A stretch of DNA of 64,000 nt from Reticulitermes speratus. Taxonomy: Eukaryota; Arthropoda; Insecta; Blattodea; Rhinotermitidae. Made by a program: the position numbers and the translations under genes. The stretch lies in the NCBI GenBank assembly GCA_021186555.1, contig JAJKFL010000001.1, forward strand, positions 56,576,031 through 56,640,030, in the 5' to 3' direction. The notes beneath the pieces were generated by a model. That model saw only the letters and a list, made by a program, of their open reading frames with translations. It was not told the DNA's origin and searched no databases. Below, in pieces: positions 63,561 through 64,000 of the stretch; the first letter of the stretch is position 1; each line of letters opens with the position of its first letter.

Positions 63561-64000
63561 AGAGAAAATGGACTACAGGGGCCGTCCTATGTACAGGTAT
63601 GTAGATATATACATTTTAAATATAATTTGTAAGAAACACAAACTTCACACTTCCTGCTGGTAAATAAAAGTCATGACATATAAATAAGCGATAACACTAG
63701 AGTACAAAAAAGTACTGACAACAAAACAATTGAACAAATACAAAACATGATATGTACTGTAGCGTATATGAGTAATAATGATATATAAAATAAGGTACAA
63801 ATATTTCACTACACTCATGTATGTGAAAAATTCGACACAAATTTAAAACGAGAATAAGAAAAGTATTTAAATTATATAAGATAATAAATGTGACAGAATC
63901 ATTGCTGAGAACCGGTAAGTATTTTGATAGAGCAAGTGTACATGCCAACATCGGAGTATGAAGATGACGAAGTGGAAGACTTGTGTGATATAATTGAAGA
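63561..64000. other. Unassigned AT-rich sequence
   Basis: Nothing recognised up to the right edge. Confidence 0.45.

Noticed and set aside
1-64000. LTR retrotransposons, endogenous viruses or Polintons
   Set aside because: No long direct terminal repeats, primer-binding site, gag/protease/integrase, capsid or envelope pattern was noticed on either strand. Absence is by eye only.

Overview
This window looks like gene-poor nuclear DNA of an insect, and I would guess a cockroach or termite relative (Blattodea). The clues are the low GC content, the absence of any recognisable complete host gene, the dense layering of tRNA-headed SINEs, and LINE tails whose reading frames (WIGHILRRNCLLKHVIEG, VEPVDEKLRRYKSNWLQ) are of a kind I associate from memory with that group. 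No search was run, so the organism call is inference. I found no rRNA, no functional tRNA, no CRISPR array, no capsid- or envelope-bearing element and no convincing host exon. One weak 40-codon candidate at 32527-32649 and one GC-rich island at 57700-58560 are flagged.

The main signal is a swarm of hammerhead-ribozyme elements. About twenty places on both strands carry the order stem I, CUGANGA box, stem II, GAAA, very short self-complementary stem III, UH cleavage position, stem I. Ten keep both conserved boxes (4141-4185 and 4496-4540; 7716-7760; 8582-8625; 24722-24767; 41298-41342; 46594-46636; 57243-57284; two at 59842-59961). The short stem III is the form known from Penelope-like retroelements and small animal retrozymes. 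Many copies here are foldback elements with two opposed ribozymes or ribozyme halves. One (20125-20353) has two 95-base arms that are identical and is flanked by an 11-base direct repeat; a relative (48100-48289) has a 13-base target duplication. Several copies share the outer motif ATGCACGG, which is also the core of the 35-base satellite at 60004-60454 next to one foldback.

Other layers are: (1) four clear tRNA-headed SINE families (called SINE-1 to SINE-4) plus a tentative fifth, with several target duplications and nested insertions; (2) 5'-truncated and decayed LINE tails of at least four kinds (called A to D), an R2-like restriction-type endonuclease remnant among them, and a reverse-transcriptase core at 62690-63560 split by a SINE; (3) non-autonomous DNA transposons: three pogo/Tigger-type MITEs with TA duplications, one Tc1/mariner deletion derivative with a helix-turn-helix remnant, one hAT-type MITE, one GC-ended MITE-like element and a four-copy repeat of unknown class (R1); (4) at least eight minisatellites with units of 28 to about 80 bases, two of which have their flank duplicated with the array.

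Layout: 0-10 kb R1, LINE A, hammerhead foldbacks, LINE C; 10-20 kb SINEs, R1, and the 31-base and 28-base arrays; 20-30 kb perfect foldback, MITEs, R1, SINE-2, and the 37-base array; 30-40 kb LINE B, nested SINEs, a minisatellite split by a MITE, mariner remnant; 40-50 kb hammerhead foldbacks, LINE B, hAT MITE, and the 41-base array; 50-64 kb SINEs, R1, a 640-base hammerhead foldback, GC-rich island, hammerhead foldback plus satellite, R2-like remnant, split LINE. Nothing suggests that these parts act together as a pathway.
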